Shown: positions 19,426-30,501, counted from the stretch's first letter. The stretch: 64,000 bases of DNA from Campylobacter sp. W0018 (GCA_020135845.1 JACHTQ010000005.1:1-64000), one strand, 5' to 3'. Notes: generated by a model from the letters alone, not told the origin. A program made the numbers and translations.

Positions 19426-19523
19426 CCTATATGCAAGTGATTGGCGGTTAATACTGACCAAGCAGTAATTACCGCAGTAGTGATAAGCCCAATAACAATT
19501 AAATACTCTAATGCTTTACTCAT
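19422..19523 (-). CDS. 33-residue single-helix membrane protein in the cco operon
   Basis: A very short ORF whose ATG overlaps the stop of the upstream gene (19520-19523, ATGA) and whose TGA overlaps the next ATG (19422-19425). Such double coupling is hard to explain unless it is translated. The product starts MSKALEYLIVIGLITTAVI and is one hydrophobic helix (about 6-26) with a short tail ending NHLHIG. It is probably the counterpart of the tiny gene Cj1485c of C. jejuni. Function unknown; an accessory oxidase subunit is possible. Confidence 0.7.
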   Translation of the reverse strand: MSKALEYLIVIGLITTAVITAWSVLTANHLHIG

Positions 19524-19738
19524 TGCACATCCTTTATAACTCTATGATCTTGCTCTTTTGAACCTAGCATTTTTACACTTTGAATATCTTTAAGGCTATA
19601 AGGTTTTTGCATCACTTCTTGTTGAGCTTTGATACCAAAAATAGTTAGTACTACTAAAATAGCAATCAATAATACAGTCGCAATAAGCATTCCTGTAATA
19701 CCTGAAAAAGAAAATACGCATCTATTTGTGTTTTCCAT
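19520..19738 (-). CDS. Small membrane protein following ccoP (DUF4006-like)
   Basis: A 72-residue protein with one strongly hydrophobic helix (about 15-37, GMLIATVLLIAILVVLTIFG) and a charged C-terminal tail. Its ATG overlaps the ccoP stop (TAATG). It resembles the DUF4006 family found after ccoP in epsilonproteobacteria. This is from memory and not a search result. A role in cbb3 assembly or stability is likely from context. Confidence 0.7.
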   Translation of the reverse strand: MENTNRCVFSFSGITGMLIATVLLIAILVVLTIFGIKAQQEVMQKPYSLKDIQSVKMLGSKEQDHRVIKDVQ

Positions 19739-20607
19739 TATTTACCCCTTGAAAGAGAAATTACATACTCACTAACGGCTTCTTTTTGCACGTTATTTAA
19801 AGTAGGAAATGCTGGCATAGTTCCTATAAAACCTTTTTTACCTCTATTTAAAACATCCACTACAAATTGCGCTGAACCATATTTTGTAAGATCAGGAAAC
19901 ATTCCACCTTCTCCTCCTTTTCCATCAGCTCCATGGCAAGCAGCACAAGTTTCATAAACTTCTTTTCCTCTAGCCACTAACTTTTCATTTTTAGTTTGTT
20001 TAATAGCTGAAATTTCTTGTGCAACATAGGCAGCAACTGCCGGAATATCTTCTTTTGCTATACCTAAAGCAGATGCATCTGGCATTTCTCCACCTTCATA
20101 ATTCATCCCTTTAGAACCATGCACAATTGTATTAATAATTCCTTCTTCGCTACCCCAAATATTTAAATTTTGAGCTTTACCATTGATTCCATCAGCGGTA
20201 ATGCCGTGGCAAGCAGAACATTGAACTAAAAAAATATTTTCGCCCATATCTTTTTTATCATCAGCAGATAAATTTTTAAATGTTTTCTCAAATTTAGAGT
20301 TATAAGCTTGGACTTCTTCATTGTATTGACCTATACTTGAAAAAGATCTTAAAGGATATCCCCACAAGAAATACCAAATTGCCCAAACAATAGTAAGACA
20401 AAAGACAATAGCCCAGCCTAAAGGAATAGGATTTTTATACTCTCCTATTCCATCCCATTCGTGTTCACTAAGCTCAGCTTCACCTTTTTTTTCTTTCATT
20501 TTGCTAAACATTCTGCTTACAATTATAAGCGTGATTAGAACAATAAGAACAGCTCCAATCAAAGACAATAAATTAGTATTATCTTTTAAATTTAACCATT
20601 GCATCAA
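19738..20607 (-). CDS. ccoP: CcoP, diheme cytochrome c subunit of cbb3 oxidase
   Basis: A 289-residue membrane-anchored diheme cytochrome c. Two N-terminal helices (about 10-30 and 62-83) are followed by two heme c sites, CSACH (130-134) and CAACH (221-225), with later methionines in GGEMPD and GTMPAF as axial-ligand candidates. CcoP accepts electrons from the bc1 complex or soluble cytochrome c and passes them to CcoO/CcoN. It overlaps ccoQ by 4 bp. Confidence 0.95.
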   Translation of the reverse strand: MMQWLNLKDNTNLLSLIGAVLIVLITLIIVSRMFSKMKEKKGEAELSEHEWDGIGEYKNPIPLGWAIVFCLTIVWAIWYFLWGYPLRSFSSIGQYNEEVQAYNSKFEKTFKNLSADDKKDMGENIFLVQCSACHGITADGINGKAQNLNIWGSEEGIINTIVHGSKGMNYEGGEMPDASALGIAKEDIPAVAAYVAQEISAIKQTKNEKLVARGKEVYETCAACHGADGKGGEGGMFPDLTKYGSAQFVVDVLNRGKKGFIGTMPAFPTLNNVQKEAVSEYVISLSRGK

Positions 20608-20870
20608 GCACTCCTTTTATTTTCTAAAACACAATCATTGATATTATCATCTAAAACAAGATTTGCGTATTTTTCGTAATTTCTTTCGCCTTTTTTCTCT
20701 GCTTTGTAAAGATGATATAAATATGAATACAAAACCAATGACAAAAACACAACAAGCAGGAAAAATCCATAACCTTGAAAAATTTCCCACTCATGTTTAT
20801 TAATTTCACTCAAATTAAGAGTAGTTAATTTTTTAATCACATCTAGTAAAATTAATAAATGTTCCATCAT
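20604..20870 (-). CDS. ccoQ: CcoQ, small subunit of cbb3 oxidase
   Basis: An 88-residue protein with a single membrane helix (about 33-52, FFLLVVFLSLVLYSYLYHLY) and charged flanks, longer than the minimal proteobacterial CcoQ. It lies between ccoO and ccoP, with a 1-bp gap to ccoO and a 4-bp overlap with ccoP, so the assignment rests on position and topology. Confidence 0.88.
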   Translation of the reverse strand: MMEHLLILLDVIKKLTTLNLSEINKHEWEIFQGYGFFLLVVFLSLVLYSYLYHLYKAEKKGERNYEKYANLVLDDNINDCVLENKRSA

Positions 20871-20871
20871 C

Positions 20872-21537
20872 TTACTTCAAGCTATTTAAATAAGCGATCA
20901 AAGCAACTATTTCTTTAATTTCACCTTTAGCAAAAGCTTTTTTCACTTCTTCATTTTTCATCTCATCAACTATAGTTTGTGCTTCCGCTTTTACTTCTTC
21001 TTGAGCATCTTTCCAAGAACCAAGTTTTACGCCACCTGGCACATCATAAGGCACATTAAAAACTTTTTTTACAGTCAAAGCTTCAGCATAAGCTGTTTCT
21101 ATATCAGCATCATTTTTAAACATATGCTTATAAGCTGGCATAATAGAATGTGGAACTACTGAAGTAGGCTCCCACATATGATTTTCATGCCAATCAGTTG
21201 TTCTATAACTTCCTACACGCATTAAATCAGGACCTGTTCTTTTTGAACCCCATAAAAATGGTCTATCATAAGCAAATTCGCCACTAACTGAAAACATTCC
21301 ATAACGATCAGTTTCAGATTTAAACGGACGTATAAGCTGAGAATGACAAGCATTGCAACTTTCTTTTATATAAATTTGACGCCCTGCAAGCTGTAAAACA
21401 GTATAAGGTTTTTTTCCTTCGATAGGTCTTGCATTTTCAGTAAAATTAGGCAAAACTTCAACAATACCAGCATAAGCAATTACAACAAAAATAGCCACAG
21501 CAAAAAAGAATGGATTTTTTTCTAACCAACTAAACAT
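20872..21537 (-). CDS. ccoO: CcoO, monoheme cytochrome c subunit of cbb3 oxidase
   Basis: A 221-residue membrane-anchored cytochrome c with an N-terminal helix (9-28) and one heme site CNACH (61-65). The methionine in HSIMPAYKHMF is a probable axial ligand. GRQIYIKESCNACHSQLIRP is the diagnostic CcoO segment. It is 12 bp after ccoN. Confidence 0.95.
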   Translation of the reverse strand: MFSWLEKNPFFFAVAIFVVIAYAGIVEVLPNFTENARPIEGKKPYTVLQLAGRQIYIKESCNACHSQLIRPFKSETDRYGMFSVSGEFAYDRPFLWGSKRTGPDLMRVGSYRTTDWHENHMWEPTSVVPHSIMPAYKHMFKNDADIETAYAEALTVKKVFNVPYDVPGGVKLGSWKDAQEEVKAEAQTIVDEMKNEEVKKAFAKGEIKEIVALIAYLNSLK

Positions 21538-21549
21538 TTTTCCTCCTTT

Positions 21550-23016
21550 TTACACTGCCATAGGTGAAGCACTTTTTGGCTCTTTATCTAGCACTCTTCC
21601 GCAAGCAATTGTTTTATAAATATTATAAGTAAATATAAAGAAACCAATAAGGTACAATAAACCACCAATAGCTCTAATCCAATAATAAGGTATTATAGCC
21701 TCAACTGTATCGATAAATGAATAAAGAAGATTTCCATATTTATCAACTGCGCGCCACATCATACCTTGTGTAATACCTGCAATCCACATTGAACTGAAAT
21801 AAAGCACTACGCCTGTAGTTTGAATCCAAAATTGAATTTCCATTAAAGATTTGCTATAAAGTTCTCTTTTAAATAATCTAGGTGTCATATGATAAAGCGC
21901 AGCCATAGTCATAAAACCTACCCAACCTAAAGTTCCATCATGAACGTGACCTGGAATCCAATCAGTAAAATGCGCTAAAGCATTAACAGATTTTATAGAA
22001 AGAATAGGTCCTTCTAATGTTGAGAACATATAAAAAGTTGATGCCAAAATCATAAATTTAATCAATGGACTTTCTCTAAGCTGACTCCACTCGCCTCTCA
22101 TTGTAAGCATAATATTGATCGCTGATCCCCAAGAAGGTAAAATAAGTACTATTGAAAATACAGAACCCATAGTTTGCATCCAATCAGGAACAGTTGAATA
22201 AATTAAATGGTGTCCACCTGCCCAAAGGTATACAAACATTAATCCCCAAAATGCAAATAAAGAAAGTTTATAAGAAAAAATTGGTTGACCGCTTTCTTTT
22301 GGTAAAAAGTAATAAATTTGAGCAATAATACCAACAGTGAAAACAAAAGCAACCGCATTATGTCCATACCACCATTGAACTAAAGCATCATTGGTTCCTG
22401 CATACATCGATACACTATGCCACCATTTTCCCATACCGGCAACAAAATAAGTTGGAACTTCCATATTGTTGAAAAGATAAAGCATAGCAATACCCAAAAA
22501 AGTTGCTATATAATACCAAAGAGAGATATAAAGAGTTTTTTCACGTCTGATTCCAATAAGACCAAAAATACTCATACCCCACAATACCCAAACAATAACA
22601 ACCAAGATATCTAAAGGCCATTCAAGTTCTGCATATTCTTTAGAAGTTGTAATTCCTAAAAATAAAGAAATAACAGCAACAATCATTGTAAACATATAAA
22701 GCCAAAAATGAAGCTTTCCTACCGCCATTAAAAATTTTGATTCAGCCATGCTTACCTTAAGAACACGTTGTCCTATATAGTACCAAGTGGCCCAAATTCC
22801 AGAAAGCATAAAACCAAAAATAACCCCTGAAGTATGAAGAGGTCTTAATCTTGAAAAGGTTGCATACTCTCCTGCTAAATAATTTAAATCAGGATATGCC
22901 ATTTGAAAAGCTATCAAAGTTCCTATGGCCATACCAATAATACCGAACAATATAGTCGCAAACATAAAATATTTAGCAACCGTATAGTCATAACTTAATG
23001 CATTACCTGGATGCAT
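21550..23016 (-). CDS. ccoN: CcoN, catalytic subunit of cbb3-type cytochrome c oxidase
   Basis: A 488-residue heme-copper oxidase subunit I with about 12 membrane helices. Conserved histidines are visible in RPLHTSGVIFGF, in VQWWYGHNAVAF (CuB ligand region), in AGGHHLIYS (two CuB histidines) and in PGHVHDGTLGW (heme ligands). It reduces oxygen with high affinity, which fits microaerobic growth. First gene of ccoNOQP, with AAGGAG upstream of the ATG. I recall C. jejuni having a two-component pair (Cj1491c-Cj1492c) beyond ccoN; it is absent here. Confidence 0.96.
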   Translation of the reverse strand: MHPGNALSYDYTVAKYFMFATILFGIIGMAIGTLIAFQMAYPDLNYLAGEYATFSRLRPLHTSGVIFGFMLSGIWATWYYIGQRVLKVSMAESKFLMAVGKLHFWLYMFTMIVAVISLFLGITTSKEYAELEWPLDILVVIVWVLWGMSIFGLIGIRREKTLYISLWYYIATFLGIAMLYLFNNMEVPTYFVAGMGKWWHSVSMYAGTNDALVQWWYGHNAVAFVFTVGIIAQIYYFLPKESGQPIFSYKLSLFAFWGLMFVYLWAGGHHLIYSTVPDWMQTMGSVFSIVLILPSWGSAINIMLTMRGEWSQLRESPLIKFMILASTFYMFSTLEGPILSIKSVNALAHFTDWIPGHVHDGTLGWVGFMTMAALYHMTPRLFKRELYSKSLMEIQFWIQTTGVVLYFSSMWIAGITQGMMWRAVDKYGNLLYSFIDTVEAIIPYYWIRAIGGLLYLIGFFIFTYNIYKTIACGRVLDKEPKSASPMAV

Positions 23017-23053
23017 AGTTTTTTCTCCTTAAAATTTTTAGTTCATTAGTAGT

Positions 23054-23059
23054 ATTATA
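23054..23059 (-). promoter_or_regulatory. Probable -10 box of the ccoNOQP operon
   Basis: A perfect TATAAT on the minus strand lies about 38 bp upstream of the ccoN ATG. A second TATAAT at 23068-23073 is preceded by TG and could be an alternative. The rest of 23017-23201 shows no gene. Confidence 0.5.
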
Positions 23060-23201
23060 GACTATTAATTATACATTTTTTCTTAAAAGAGGTAATTTTA
23101 TTTATCGTATTCTAAGAATAAAGAATTTATAGATATTTAAAACGTTTTAATTCAAAAAATAAAATAAAATTTTGTAATTAAATTAAAGAATATAAATAAA
23201 T

Positions 23202-23873
23202 TTATTTTATAAAAGTAATAAAACCTATATAACTAGCATGCAACCCATATACAATAATAATAATATAAGCCACATAATTAAAAATAATTTTTAAAAATTC
23301 GCTTAGAATTTGAGATAATCTAGCAAAAAATAACATAGCAGGAAGCGTTGAAATTCCAAAAATAAACATAATAAACATACTTTCTAAAATATTTCCTCTT
23401 TTAAGGGTATCCGTTAAAAAAAAATAAACTAAACCACAAGGAACAAAGCCGTTGGCAAATCCTAACATCAATGCAGATTTAACACCTTTAAACTTCATCG
23501 ATTTTTGTATTACAAATTTAAACAAAGAATGAATGATTATATTATTTTCAAAAAAAGCTAAAAGATTACCTCTAAAAATTAAAGCACAACCTAAAATAGC
23601 CATAAAAATACCAATAATGAAAAATGAAAAACTTTGAATTTTGGAATTAATCGCTAAAATATTTCCAAAAATCCCACAAAGTATTCCTAAAAAAATATAG
23701 GCTAAAATTCTTGATAGTTGATATAAAAAGGTTAGCAAAAATAAATGTTTGTGTGAAGCATTTAACCTCATAAAAGCTAAAGTAAAACCTCCGCACATAG
23801 CATAGCAGTGTCCAAAGCTTGATAAAAAAGCAACACTTAAAATAACAAAAAAATCAATATTTAGCAAAATCAC
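23202..23873 (-). CDS. DsbD_2/SafE-type membrane protein with HCxxMCGG motif
   Basis: A 223-residue protein with about six membrane helices. GHCYAMCGG (21-29) is the hallmark of the family once called UreH or sulfite exporter-like, several members of which take part in copper delivery or cytochrome c oxidase biogenesis. A second conserved segment GFANGFVPCGLVYFFL lies near 143-158. The start is GTG at 23873, overlapping the carA stop. Position near the cco genes fits an assembly role, but the substrate is unknown. Confidence 0.75.
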   Translation of the reverse strand: MILLNIDFFVILSVAFLSSFGHCYAMCGGFTLAFMRLNASHKHLFLLTFLYQLSRILAYIFLGILCGIFGNILAINSKIQSFSFFIIGIFMAILGCALIFRGNLLAFFENNIIIHSLFKFVIQKSMKFKGVKSALMLGFANGFVPCGLVYFFLTDTLKRGNILESMFIMFIFGISTLPAMLFFARLSQILSEFLKIIFNYVAYIIIIVYGLHASYIGFITFIK

Positions 23874-24988
23874 ATCAAATCAACAAATTCTTTAAAAATA
23901 TATTTACTCTCATGAGGACCAGAAGAGCTTTCTGGATGATGTTGCACTGATATAATAGGATAATCTTTATACTTAACACCCTCTACATTATCTCCGAAAA
24001 GATTACGATGAGTAATATAAGCAACTTCACAAAGTTCTTCGGGAACATTATAATTATGATTTTGCGCTGTAATTTCAACGCTTTTATTGTTTAAATTAAT
24101 AACAGGATGGTTTGAACCATGCTGACCAAATTTCATTTTATACGTTTCATAACCAAAAGCATTGCTTAAAAGTTGATGTCCTAAGCAAATTCCTAATATA
24201 GGAATCTTTGCTTTAGCCATTTTTTGAATTTCTGTAATTTCTTGTTTTAAAATTTTTGGCTCTCCAGGGCCATTAGAAAGAAATATTCCTTGAATTTCGC
24301 CTTTTTTATAAAGATCTATAAGTTCTTGCGCTTTAACATTATAAGGATAAACCTCTACTTCTAAACCAGCTTCAACAAGCTCATTTAAGATATTGATCTT
24401 GACTCCATAGTCGATAACTGCGACTTTTTTCGCGCTTCTTTTAGCTTCATTGTAACCTTGAGTTGTATGATTCCAAACACCTTGTTTATGAATATAAGAT
24501 TGTTTTGTGCTGACTTCTTTAACAAAATTCACTTCATCAATTTTTGCTGATTTTTCCAAAGCACTTTTTAATTCTTCTTTGTTTGAAATTTCAGTTGATA
24601 CAACAGCTCTTAAATTTCCAAAATCTCGAATTGTTTTCACTAAAAACCTTGTGTCAAGATTACATATCCCTATTTTTCCATGTTTTTTTAAATACTCATC
24701 CAAACTTCGCTTGGCGCGGAAATTGGAAAAAGTAGAACTTAATTCTCGTATCAAAATGCCGCTAGCAAAGACTTCTTTGCTCTCATTATCATAGTCATTA
24801 GTTCCTACTATACCGATCTCTGGCATAGAAAAAACGATAAATTGTCCCGCATAAGAAGGATCTGAAATAATTTCTTGATATCCAGTTAAAGAAGTATTAA
24901 AAACCAACTCTCCAAAGAAAGTTCCATTCTTACCAAAAGCTTCAGCAGTTAAAAAAAAATCATTTTCTAAATAAACATAAGCTTTCAT
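23870..24988 (-). CDS. carA: Carbamoyl-phosphate synthase small (glutaminase) chain
   Basis: A 372-residue CarA that hydrolyses glutamine and passes ammonia to CarB for pyrimidine and arginine synthesis. The N-terminal domain has GELVFNTSLTGYQEI. The class I amidotransferase domain has GICLGHQLL with the nucleophile Cys, and QHHPESSSGP supplies the catalytic His-Glu pair. It lies 3 bp after the DUF507 gene. Confidence 0.95.
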   Translation of the reverse strand: MKAYVYLENDFFLTAEAFGKNGTFFGELVFNTSLTGYQEIISDPSYAGQFIVFSMPEIGIVGTNDYDNESKEVFASGILIRELSSTFSNFRAKRSLDEYLKKHGKIGICNLDTRFLVKTIRDFGNLRAVVSTEISNKEELKSALEKSAKIDEVNFVKEVSTKQSYIHKQGVWNHTTQGYNEAKRSAKKVAVIDYGVKINILNELVEAGLEVEVYPYNVKAQELIDLYKKGEIQGIFLSNGPGEPKILKQEITEIQKMAKAKIPILGICLGHQLLSNAFGYETYKMKFGQHGSNHPVINLNNKSVEITAQNHNYNVPEELCEVAYITHRNLFGDNVEGVKYKDYPIISVQHHPESSSGPHESKYIFKEFVDLM

Positions 24989-24991
24989 AAT

Positions 24992-25543
24992 TTAAAACAT
25001 TCCTCTTTTTCTAAGTTCTTCTTGATAAAGTTTTTCAAAGATTAATTCATATTCTTCACTACCTGGAATTGGCTTAGTTTTATAATTGCTTATTTTTTCA
25101 TACACTTCATCTTCTAGATTTTCATAAATTTTAAGATAATTATCAATGCTAGAAAAAATTAAATTTTTCACTCTATTTTCACTCACGATAAAATTAATAA
25201 AATCATTTTCTATAAGTTCTTCTAAAATTCTATGTGCCAAACGATTATGGCGATCTTCCAAATTTAAAATAACATCAAATTGAGGAGCGAGTTTTTTCTT
25301 CACAAGCCAAAACATATTTTTTCTATCAACTTGCATAAGCTCCATTTCATCTTCTTGTTCTTCTAGAAGTTCTTTAGCTTTTTCATCTAATTTTCTTTCA
25401 CTTAAGACATCATTTTCTAAGATCTTTGCGACACAAGGGTTAAGCTCTTCTATAGTGCTTTTAATTTCAACAAAAGAAGAATTGGCTAAATCTAATACTA
25501 TTTTATTTGTGATATAAGGTACATGTGGTAATTTTATACGCAT
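24992..25543 (-). CDS. DUF507 family protein
   Basis: A 183-residue acidic protein built of two similar helical halves, as in the DUF507 family of epsilonproteobacteria and Aquificae. The two halves start near MRIKLPHVPYITNKIVLDLA and near KLAPQFDVILNLEDRHNRLA. The ATG at 25543 is chosen because AAAGG lies 7 nt upstream; the longer frame would begin with TTG at 25549. Function unknown. It is co-oriented with carA and the MotE-like gene. Confidence 0.8.
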   Translation of the reverse strand: MRIKLPHVPYITNKIVLDLANSSFVEIKSTIEELNPCVAKILENDVLSERKLDEKAKELLEEQEDEMELMQVDRKNMFWLVKKKLAPQFDVILNLEDRHNRLAHRILEELIENDFINFIVSENRVKNLIFSSIDNYLKIYENLEDEVYEKISNYKTKPIPGSEEYELIFEKLYQEELRKRGMF

Positions 25544-25600
25544 TTTCAAACCTTTAAATTATAATTTAAAATAATAATATATTTATGTTAAAAAACAAAT

Positions 25601-26111
25601 TTAATGAGTCTTATTATTATCCAAATTTTTTAACAATAAGGTTAATTCACTTGCTTTTTTAGGATCCATTTTAGAAAGAACTCCTGAAATTTTACGCGAA
25701 TCAAGCGAAAACATAATTTTGCTAGCATCATCAGCATCCATTTGACTTAACACATCAGCTATAGCTGTATCTTTCATTTGAGAATAAATTTCTTTGACCC
25801 TGCCTTCTGTTTTTTTATTGATGGAATTTAAAATTTTTTGCTGCTCCTCTAAAAGTTTGGCATTTTGATCTTTTAAAGATTGAATTTGTGCTAAAGTAGC
25901 ATTTACTTCCGCTTCTTTTTTTACCAAAGCATCCATTCTTTCTTTTTGCAAAGCCTCAAAAGAAGCTTTATAAGCCTCCAAAGATTGTCTAGCTTCATCA
26001 AATTCTTTTGTTTGTAATTCTAGTTGCGCTTTTTTGGATTCAAAATATTCTTCGCAATTTTGATCAGCTCCAAAAAGCGCAGTCAAGCAAAAAATTAAAA
26101 AAATACATTTT

Positions 26112-26119
<8 letters not shown>
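25601..26119 (-). CDS. MotE-like periplasmic protein, probable N-glycoprotein (Cj1496c orthologue)
   Basis: A 172-residue exported protein. A signal peptide (MTKKCIFLIFCLTALFGA) is followed by a long coiled coil (about 25-110) and a C-terminal MgtE_N/MotE-like domain (VLSQMDADDASKIMFSL, then VLSKMDPKKASELT). Two full bacterial N-glycosylation sequons are present, EVNAT (Asn73) and DNNKT (Asn169). The C. jejuni orthologue Cj1496c is a known glycoprotein that affects invasion and chick colonisation. The start at 26119 is used because it opens the signal peptide. MotE-type proteins work with flagellar stators, which fits the FliJ-like neighbour. Confidence 0.85.
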
Positions 26120-27799
<1,680 letters not shown>

Positions 27800-27811
27800 T
27801 CAATCTTTAAA

Positions 27812-27909
27812 CGGCGAGAAGATGAGAGAATCGAACTCCCCAAAGAATAGCCAGCTACCCTTTCATCTGATTTGAAGTCAGTGGCGATCACCAGATACGC
27901 TAATCTTCC
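27812..27909 (-). tRNA. selC: tRNA-Sec (anticodon UCA)
   Basis: On the minus strand the sequence folds as a selenocysteine tRNA. GGAAGAU at the 5' end pairs with AUCUUCU near the 3' end. The anticodon loop is CUUCAAA with UCA in the centre. The variable arm is very long (AAAGGGUAGC paired with GCUAUUCUUU, 10 bp with G-U pairs). The T-arm is GGGAG-UUCGAUU-CUCUC. Oddities: the strand ends GCCG, not GCCA; if the acceptor has the usual 8 bp, the outermost pair is mismatched; and the D-stem has a bulged U. It lies between putP and purA, the recalled location in C. jejuni. Confidence 0.85.
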
Positions 27910-27954
27910 AAGAAATTTTAATTATAGCGATTTTTATTAAAAAATAAAATAAAT

Positions 27955-29430
27955 TTAAGATTGGGGAATTTCATTAATCATTTTTTCATAAGCTATTTTT
28001 GAGCCAGAACTTACCTCAGTCAATAAACTCCCAAAAACAATAACTAAAGAAGCTGTTAAAAAACCAGGTATCATTTCATATAAATTAGAATCAAAACAAT
28101 TTTTCCATAATACCACCACTAAAGCACCTGAAATCATACCGGCAATAGCGCCAAATTTTGTCATTCTTTTCCAAAAAAGTGAAAAAATAATAACTGTGCC
28201 AAAACTACTACCAAAACCAGCCCAAGCATAAGAAACTATATTTAAAACACTTGAATTTTTATCCATAGAAATAAAAAAAGCAATCAAAGCCACAGTTAAA
28301 ACACCTATTTTTCCCAAATTTAAAACCACTTTACTAGATGCATTTTTCTTAAAAATTTTTTTATAAAAATCTTCAGCTATAGTCGAACTTGATACTAAAA
28401 GTTGCGAACTTGCAGTACTCATAATGGCAGCTAAAATCGCAGAAAGTAAAATTCCAGCTACCCAAGGATTAAACAAAAGCTGAGACATGAGTATAAAAAT
28501 TTTCTCAGGATCTTGCAAGCTAAGTTGAAATTTATAAATATAAGCAATACCTAAAATCCCTATCAAGCAAGCACTAAATAAACACAAACTCATCCAAAAA
28601 ATTCCTATAAAGGTGGCAACAGGAATATCCTTGACAGATCTAATTGACATAAAACGCACTAAAATATGAGGTTGTCCAAAATATCCAAGCCCCCAAGCAA
28701 GGGCAGAAATAATACTTACAAAACTCACATGATTTATAGATAAAGCTTCAGGTTTAATTTCTTTTACAATAGTAAATGCCTTAGAAACACCTCCTAAATG
28801 ATAAAGCATAACCGATGGCACGACGATTAAGGCTCCAAGCATCAAAAGTCCTTGAATCATATCTGTCCAACAAACTGCTTTGTAGCCTCCTAAAAAAGTA
28901 TAAATAACAATAATTAGCGTTCCAGTAATTAAAGCATAATCATAACGAATTTGAAAAACACTTTCGAAAAGTTTTGCCCCGCTCACAAGACCTGAAGAAA
29001 TATAAAAAGTAAAAAAAACTAAAATAACAATAGCACAAATCACACGTAAAACGTGTTTATCATCATCAAAACGAGTTTCTAAATAATCAGGAATCGTCAA
29101 GGAATTTGCAACAATGCCTGTATAAATTCTTAATCTTTTTGCTATAAAAATCCAATTTAAAGTCGCACCGATAATCAAACCAATCACTATATAAAAATTG
29201 ATCAAACCACCAATATATAAAGCTCCTGGTAAACCCATTAAAAGCCAACCACTCATATCAGAAGCACCCGCACTTAAAGCAGAAAGAGCAGGTCCTAAAG
29301 ATCTTCCTCCTAAGAAATAATCCTCAGAGCTTTTGTTTTGTCTATAAAAATAAAAACCTATATAAAGCATTAAAAAAGTATAAACTGAAAACATTGTTAT
29401 AATAGCCATGTTTATATGAACAACTTCCAT
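27955..29430 (-). CDS. putP: Sodium/proline symporter
   Basis: A 491-residue sodium:solute symporter with 13 predicted helices. [17 protein letters not shown] (about 53-69) is the Na+-binding TM2 region of Put[16 protein letters not shown] (near 341-355) is the TM8 signature. It would import proline. In C. jejuni it is followed by the proline catabolic gene putA, which is not present here; selD lies next on the chromosome. Proline uptake could then serve osmoprotection or protein synthesis. Confidence 0.92.
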   Translation of the reverse strand: MEVVHINMAIITMFSVYTFLMLYIGFYFYRQNKSSEDYFLGGRSLGPALSALSAGASDMSGWLLMGLPGALYIGGLINFYIVIGLIIGATLNWIFIAKRLRIYTGIVANSLTIPDYLETRFDDDKHVLRVICAIVILVFFTFYISSGLVSGAKLFESVFQIRYDYALITGTLIIVIYTFLGGYKAVCWTDMIQGLLMLGALIVVPSVMLYHLGGVSKAFTIVKEIKPEALSINHVSFVSIISALAWGLGYFGQPHILVRFMSIRSVKDIPVATFIGIFWMSLCLFSACLIGILGIAYIYKFQLSLQDPEKIFILMSQLLFNPWVAGILLSAILAAIMSTASSQLLVSSSTIAEDFYKKIFKKNASSKVVLNLGKIGVLTVALIAFFISMDKNSSVLNIVSYAWAGFGSSFGTVIIFSLFWKRMTKFGAIAGMISGALVVVLWKNCFDSNLYEMIPGFLTASLVIVFGSLLTEVSSGSKIAYEKMINEIPQS

Positions 29431-29470
29431 CTTTTTCCTTAAAAATATTAGACTTAATTATTACATTAAT

Positions 29471-30493
29471 TTAAATAAAAATAAATTTCTTTTCTGAAGC
29501 TAAAACACACTGAGCAACAATGTTTGCCTCAATACCTTCATCCCTTAACTCATTAAGGCAATTCAAGGCTTGATTTTCATCTATAGCAATCAAAAGTCCT
29601 CCTGAAGTTTGAGGATCACAAAGCAATAAATTTTCCTCATTTAAATCAGAATCCATCTCTTGAATGAATTCTAAATTTTTATACGCTCCAGCTGGAATTA
29701 AACCCATGTTATAATAATTCAAAGTTCCATCTAAGTAAGGAATTTTTTCCTTAAAAATTTCAAAACCAATTTGATTATTTAACATTTCTCTTAAATGTCC
29801 TAAAAAGCCAAATCCTGTAATATCAGTCATAGCATGGACTTTAAATTTTAAAGCAATTTGACTAGCTTTAAAATTTAAAGACATCATACTTTCAACCATA
29901 GAATTTAAATGTTTTTCTTCTAAAAAATCTGCCTTTAGAGCAGTGCTTAAAATTCCAACTCCTAAGGGCTTGGTTAAAATGATTTTATCGCCCAATTTTG
30001 CACGATTATTAGCAATAAAACGATCAGGATGGACTTTTCCGGTAACACTGAGTCCAAAAAATAACTCCGAACTTTCAATTGTATGTCCACCAACAATCAA
30101 ACCCTTACATTCATTTACCTTATCATTAGCACCCTCTAACATCTCCTTTAGTATTTCTAAAGAATAATTTTTAGTATCAAATCCCACTATATTTAAGGCA
30201 TTTATCACTTCAGCTCCCATAGCAAATACATCGCTAAGGGCATTAGCTGCAGCAATAGCACCAAAATGGTAGGCACTATCGATCACAGGAGTGATAAAAT
30301 CAAGAGTTTGAACAAGAGCTAAATCGCTACTAAGTTTATAAACACTCGCATCTTCATTATTACCGATATCGCTAAGTAAAGCTGGAGATTTTTGCATAAA
30401 ATTTAAAATTGTTTTAAGGCCACCCGGGCTTATTTTTGCTGCTCAACCTGCCGCTTTTACAAAATGGGTTAAATTTTGTTTTTTATACTCCAA
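29471..30493 (-). CDS. selD: Selenide, water dikinase SelD, a selenoprotein with in-frame UGA
   Basis: SelD makes selenophosphate from selenide and ATP. The frame continues upstream of the ATG at 30397 through a single TGA (30443-30445) to a TTG start at 30493. The start reads MEYKKQNLTHFVKAAG-Sec-AAKISPGGLK. The Sec occupies the catalytic Cys/Sec position next to the ATP-binding lysine of SelD. AGGA lies 6 nt before the TTG. The full protein has 340 residues. A GG-containing hairpin loop lies 17 nt after the UGA (see the SECIS entry). TDITGFGFLGH and CDPQTSGGLL are SelD signatures. A conventional gene caller would truncate the gene at 30397. Confidence 0.93.
30413..30433 (-). promoter_or_regulatory. 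Probable SECIS hairpin of selD
   Basis: Downstream of the selD UGA the mRNA can form UAAG-C-CC / GG-C-CUUA with apical loop GGGU. The first loop G is about 17-18 nt after the UGA, the spacing seen in the E. coli fdhF SECIS. A C-C mismatch interrupts the stem. Confidence 0.55.
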
Positions 30494-30501
30494 ATTTTAT
30501 C

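Noticed and set aside
30397..30397. ATG at 30397 as start of selD
   Set aside because: It would omit the catalytic Sec and the ATP-binding Lys; the TTG at 30493 has a ribosome site and restores both.
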